Assembly (NCBI GenBank): GCA_025642065.1 | Contig: JAODUP010000159.1 | Location: 278,501-342,500, forward strand | Direction of reading: 5' to 3' | Length of the DNA: 64,000 bases | Source of the DNA: Paralvinella palmiformis | Taxonomy: Eukaryota > Annelida > Polychaeta > Terebellida > Alvinellidae | In this document: one piece after another, positions 60,759-64,000 of the stretch | Position numbering within the stretch: the first letter of the stretch is position 1 | How the letters are laid out: every line of letters begins with the position of its first letter | Position numbers and translations under genes: made by a program | The notes under the pieces: generated by a model | Told to the model about the DNA's origin: nothing | Database searches by the model: none | Seen by the model: only the letters and a program-made list of their open reading frames with translations

Positions 60759-60932
60759 GTAAGTAACGTTTTTTTTTTAAACAATGCTCTTTGTCCGCCA
60801 TTTAATTATTTCCCACACACCGAGTGAGAAATAGGATCGACTTATTGTCGGCAAATAGATGCAGCGGTATGTTCCTACTCCATAGGTTCCGAGACGATTG
60901 TCCCGTTTCCCAAAAAAAGGATTCTCTCTCTC

Positions 60933-60950
60933 TCTCTCTCGCCGTTTTAT
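60933..60950 (+). repeat. Short (CT)n run
   Basis: About 18 bp of CT. Confidence 0.8.
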
Positions 60951-61119
60951 GCCAGGATGGATCAGTGAAGACGATAAATATTGACAGTCCGGCTGGTGTA
61001 TTCCTAGCACGTTCCCGGTTACATCCCGTTCGTGAACTTTACCCCCGGCCTGTGGCGCGCTGTCATTTCCTGATAGTGTTCAGTTATCACATTCCTCCTC
61101 TCACTCTACTTCAAAGCTT

Positions 61120-61205
61120 CGGCGGCGTGTTTGGTCGGCGCAGTGGAGCCCAAAACTGCGCGTCCCGGGTTCGAATCCCGGTGTTGCCCGTCTCGGTGGA
61201 TTGTT
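61120..61205 (+). mobile_element. tRNA-like sequence with perfect B box
   Basis: cccgggttcgaatcccggtg forms a good T-arm (cccgg stem, ttcgaat loop) and matches the RNA polymerase III B box. Upstream 'ggtcggcgcagtggagccca' is a poor A box. An intact tRNA cloverleaf could not be drawn, so I read it as a tRNA-derived SINE head. Its body (gtctcggtggattgtttcta) is not shared with the other families here. Confidence 0.45.
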
Positions 61206-61425
61206 TCTACTGATGATATGATTTCCACACCGGGGATCCAAGCCCTCTACCTGTACGTCCTGGGGATGATCAGTTCTGAGGTTAAACTAAGTTTTTGTCT
61301 GCTTAGAAATGTATGAAGAATGTGTGTCTTTTATCTTTATGTGTCAATGATTTAGCTCATTACAGGCTGATATATTAATGTTTACATTGAATAGATTTAT
61401 AGCTGAATAATAAAACCATTTATTA

Positions 61426-61446
61426 TTGTTGTTGTTGTTGTTGTTA
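61426..61446 (+). repeat. (GTT)n microsatellite
   Basis: Seven GTT units. Confidence 0.85.
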
Positions 61447-61601
61447 GCTTTAGCAACAACTGCAGTAACAATAGGAGTAGTAGTAATAGTTGTAGAAGTA
61501 ATAATATTGAATGTAATCGTACAGACTAGCTTCGATATCGCTCGGTGTATGGAGTCCATGGACGTAAATCACGTTATAATGTTGCCGCGGATAACTACGA
61601 T

Positions 61602-61622
61602 GTGTGTGTGTGTGCGTGTGTG

Positions 61623-61653
<31 letters not shown>
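61602..61653 (+). repeat. (GT)n microsatellite
   Basis: GT run interrupted by GC. Confidence 0.9.
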
Positions 61654-61777
61654 TATATGTGGTGCATGGGTGTCATGTATTTTCTCTAGTTCATAACACG
61701 ATAAAATCGGTAGCCGAGCATCCCTACTTTATAGCCACTTCTACGGTATACAGGACCTCGATATAATGAGGCCAGAC

Positions 61778-61806
61778 TGTAGTAGTAGTAGTAGTAGTAG
61801 TAGTAT
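61778..61806 (+). repeat. (AGT)n microsatellite
   Basis: About nine AGT units. Confidence 0.9.
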
Positions 61807-62639
61807 TCGCCGGACCAGGATTAGCGGTACAAGATTATATTTAATTGTTTATCTTTCCGACCAGTTGTCATATTAATTCATTTATTACGTTTACGCAATA
61901 TTGACAGTTACTCATAACATTTAACATCACTGATGACGCGTCCAGATTTTTCTTCTGGATCAGAAAGGAGAAATAAATTATTATCGTCTCATCCGGATTA
62001 TGGCAATAATATGAAAATAATGGTTGTCAGACCACTCTCTGGAGTATAGTAGTATGTTTATTGTCTTATAAAAATGTCAAATTTCCATGATTCACGTGAT
62101 ACAAACAGCTGGAAAGCCGGAATTGGTTGCATATAATTTGTTTATGGTCAGGTGTGTGGCGTGTAGGGGAGGGGGATAATCTGTATGAAGACGTGTCGCT
62201 GTTTTATGACTAGTTTTTGTGTACATTTTGGGCTAAATGTCTGTGTAAGGGATGTGGGACACTGTCGTGGTGGTGTAGTGTGTGGGCAATGTGGGAATTG
62301 CTGGTCTACCGTAAACATCAGCGGAGAGAATGTTTGGAACAATGTCTACCGTAATACGAGGAAACAATCCTAAAACCTGTTAGACATTAGACTATTAATG
62401 TTATATACGAGCAACGCATAAAGGAAAAAGTATCTGATGAAATTTATTAATGAACAAACCAAATTGTCATGGATAATCATGAAAAAAATGTCCAGCAACC
62501 GTTGTCTGCACACTGATATTTCCTGTATCATAGAGTTTAACCACCATCACAATTATATCACGTGTCAGATAACGTATATAACCACAATCGTAGTGAACAA
62601 TTCATACGTAAACTCATTATAAGTTCACGCCATATCTGG

Positions 62640-62730
62640 TCAGTGCATATTGACGTAACGCCACTTGACCGTGTATTTTGGCGGGAAAACGTTAGGCGGG
62701 AAAGGGGCACCAATTACGTCAAGTGAAAAA
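62640..62730. promoter_or_regulatory. Paired E2F-type motifs inside an inverted repeat
   Basis: tttggcgggaaa (62677-62688) fits the E2F consensus exactly. ggcgggaaa follows at 62695-62703. Around them cacttgac (62662-62669) and gtcaagtg (62717-62724) are inverted copies, and ttgacgta and tacgtcaa words lie near both sides. Could be a regulatory element in the intron or a decayed inverted-repeat element. Confidence 0.3.
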
Positions 62731-62929
62731 TGGACATGATCCATCGACACCCCCCCCCCCCAGTCAATTAACTGATCAGCTGATAAATAAAAATAAATTG
62801 ACATGGCTTCTAAATGAAATGGAATCTCTGTGTCCTTTCTTTTTTTGTATCAAGTTCATCTCTGATAGCTATTGTGTGGGCTGGTGAAAAGACTTCATTT
62901 AATTATTTTAGAGTTCATTATTATCTATA

Positions 62930-62966
<37 letters not shown>

Positions 62967-62974
62967 TGGGGGGG
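62930..62974 (+). repeat. (GT)n-poly(G) tract
   Basis: GT run ending in about nine G. Confidence 0.92.
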
Positions 62975-63448
62975 GGACTTCTGTTTAATTACAAGACTCT
63001 AATGATTCGCCTTGATTCACAGGTACGTAATGGCGCAGGTAAAAATATATTACACATGGACTGATGATCAGCATATCACCGTAATTTTATTTTCATAAAT
63101 TTTATAGATATTTTACTAAGAATTATTTGGCATTATATTGTTAATAATTTGATGTGAACAGAAAAAGAGAAAAATATAGAATGTTTGTCGACATTTTAAA
63201 ATACATCGTGATCTGACGTTGACTTATACACAAGTTTGGTGCAATTTCTCATACACTAATTTATCTTGTACAGAAGGATATACTGTAATTTGGTAGATAT
63301 ATGGGGTGGCGTTTAGTTGTGGGTGTGTGTGTAAAGGATGTTACAATGTAGATAGTATAAAAATTAAGTTATGATATATTCTGTGAGAGTTTGACTGGAA
63401 TAATAAAACACTAAGTATATAATATTGTTAACTGTTTCACTCTCCGGT

Positions 63449-63569
63449 GTACTAATTGTGTACTAATTGTGTACTAATTGTGTACTAATTGTGTACTAAT
63501 TGTGTACTAATTGTGTACTAATTGTGTACTAATTGTGTACTAATTGTGTACTAATTGTGTACTAATTGT
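63449..63569 (+). repeat. 11-bp minisatellite
   Basis: Eleven essentially identical tandem copies of gtactaattgt, which suggests recent expansion. Confidence 0.96.
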
Positions 63570-64000
63570 TTAGTTTCCTGACAAAGATGTAATTTCCAAC
63601 ATTAGGAGCAGGATGTCAAAATGGTTCCATTTGTCAGCATTAGACAATAAGTGACACACAGTATGTCATCAGGTGACTCTTCCTTAAGATCTACTAATTA
63701 GTGTGTATTTACAACACTCCCAAAGTTGCTCTCCATTGTTTTATATTGCTAATCAACGAATAAAATATACCTCATCTGTACACTTTTAACCGATGTTGTT
63801 TATAATCTGTTGCCATTGGCGACTGGCATTATTATACAGTTGTATAATGTATAGAGCGAGGTCCAAAACTTTGTGAATATTTGAGCCATTTTATATTAAT
63901 CCACACTCAGTTCTACCCAGAGTGAGCTGACCCCTAAGTCTACTATAGAAATTTGGAGCTGTGTGATATGGGATGGATATTGGAAAACTCTAGGTATTCA
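63570..64000. other. Non-coding, nothing recognised
   Basis: AT-rich DNA to the window edge, presumably intron of the gene whose exons are at 30026 and 60623. Confidence 0.35.

Noticed and set aside
61120..61205. Possible tRNA gene
   Set aside because: The T-arm is good but acceptor, D and anticodon arms do not pair. The other tRNA-like boxes in the window belong to repeated SINEs.

Overview
This window looks like eukaryotic, animal nuclear DNA. It is AT-rich, packed with microsatellites and minisatellites, has very little coding sequence, and carries tRNA-derived SINEs, 5'-truncated LINE ends, a hAT transposon and several MITE-like inverted-repeat elements. The repeat style suggests a lophotrochozoan, most likely a mollusc (gastropod). 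That is inference; no marker gene names the species. There are no bacterial operons, no CRISPR array and no viral gene block.

The best-supported gene is on the + strand. Its first coding exon (30026-30364) starts 12 bases after a clear 3' splice site and encodes a short basic tail, one membrane helix and a polar stem, the layout of a type II Golgi-type membrane protein. It ends at a phase-0 donor. About 30.3 kb later, exon 60623-60758 has good splice sites, is open in phase 0, continues the Ser/Pro-rich stem and ends in phase 1. If they are joined, bases 30365-60622 are one very large repeat-filled intron and the catalytic part lies to the right of the window. The 5' UTR exon and promoter should lie left of 30014; a CRE plus E-box cluster at 27246-27264 is the best promoter candidate.

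Inside that intron, 55.4-56.6 kb looks different from its surroundings. It holds a THAP zinc-finger first exon (55548-55624, with GTG where the family has ATG), an exact E2F-type motif just behind its donor, an ETS-type site, three CCAAT boxes and a second short first-exon candidate (56501-56576, weakly like the N-terminus of cytochrome c oxidase subunit 6C). This could be a nested promoter region with one or two gene starts, or evidence that the two outer exons are not one gene.

Repeats dominate the rest. The commonest is a ~190-bp tRNA-derived SINE (here SINE-A) with eight near-complete copies, several with target-site duplications (TSDs). Other tRNA-like heads (SINE-B, C, D, E) also occur, and SINE-D shares the SINE-A body under a different head. 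Two LINE 3' ends of one family (4735-5128 +, 56936-57440 -) carry a decayed reverse-transcriptase C-terminus. A decayed hAT element (45374-46792) sits inside a long minisatellite field (44.2-47.3 kb). Right of that field, a 67-bp tandem array is made of SINE-A tail fused to the minisatellite unit. A 702-bp element at 53570-54271 has ~160-bp terminal inverted repeats carrying promoter-like motifs.

Region by region: 1-3.6 kb unique AT-rich DNA; 3.6-30 kb non-coding with SINEs and minisatellites; 30 kb coding exon; 30.4-43.7 kb intron with MITEs, SINEs and TA tracts; 43.7-47.8 kb minisatellite field with hAT insertion; 48-55 kb MITE/SINE cluster; 55.4-56.6 kb possible nested gene starts; 56.6-60.6 kb repeats; 60.6 kb second exon; 60.8-64 kb intron with simple repeats and an E2F-like pair.
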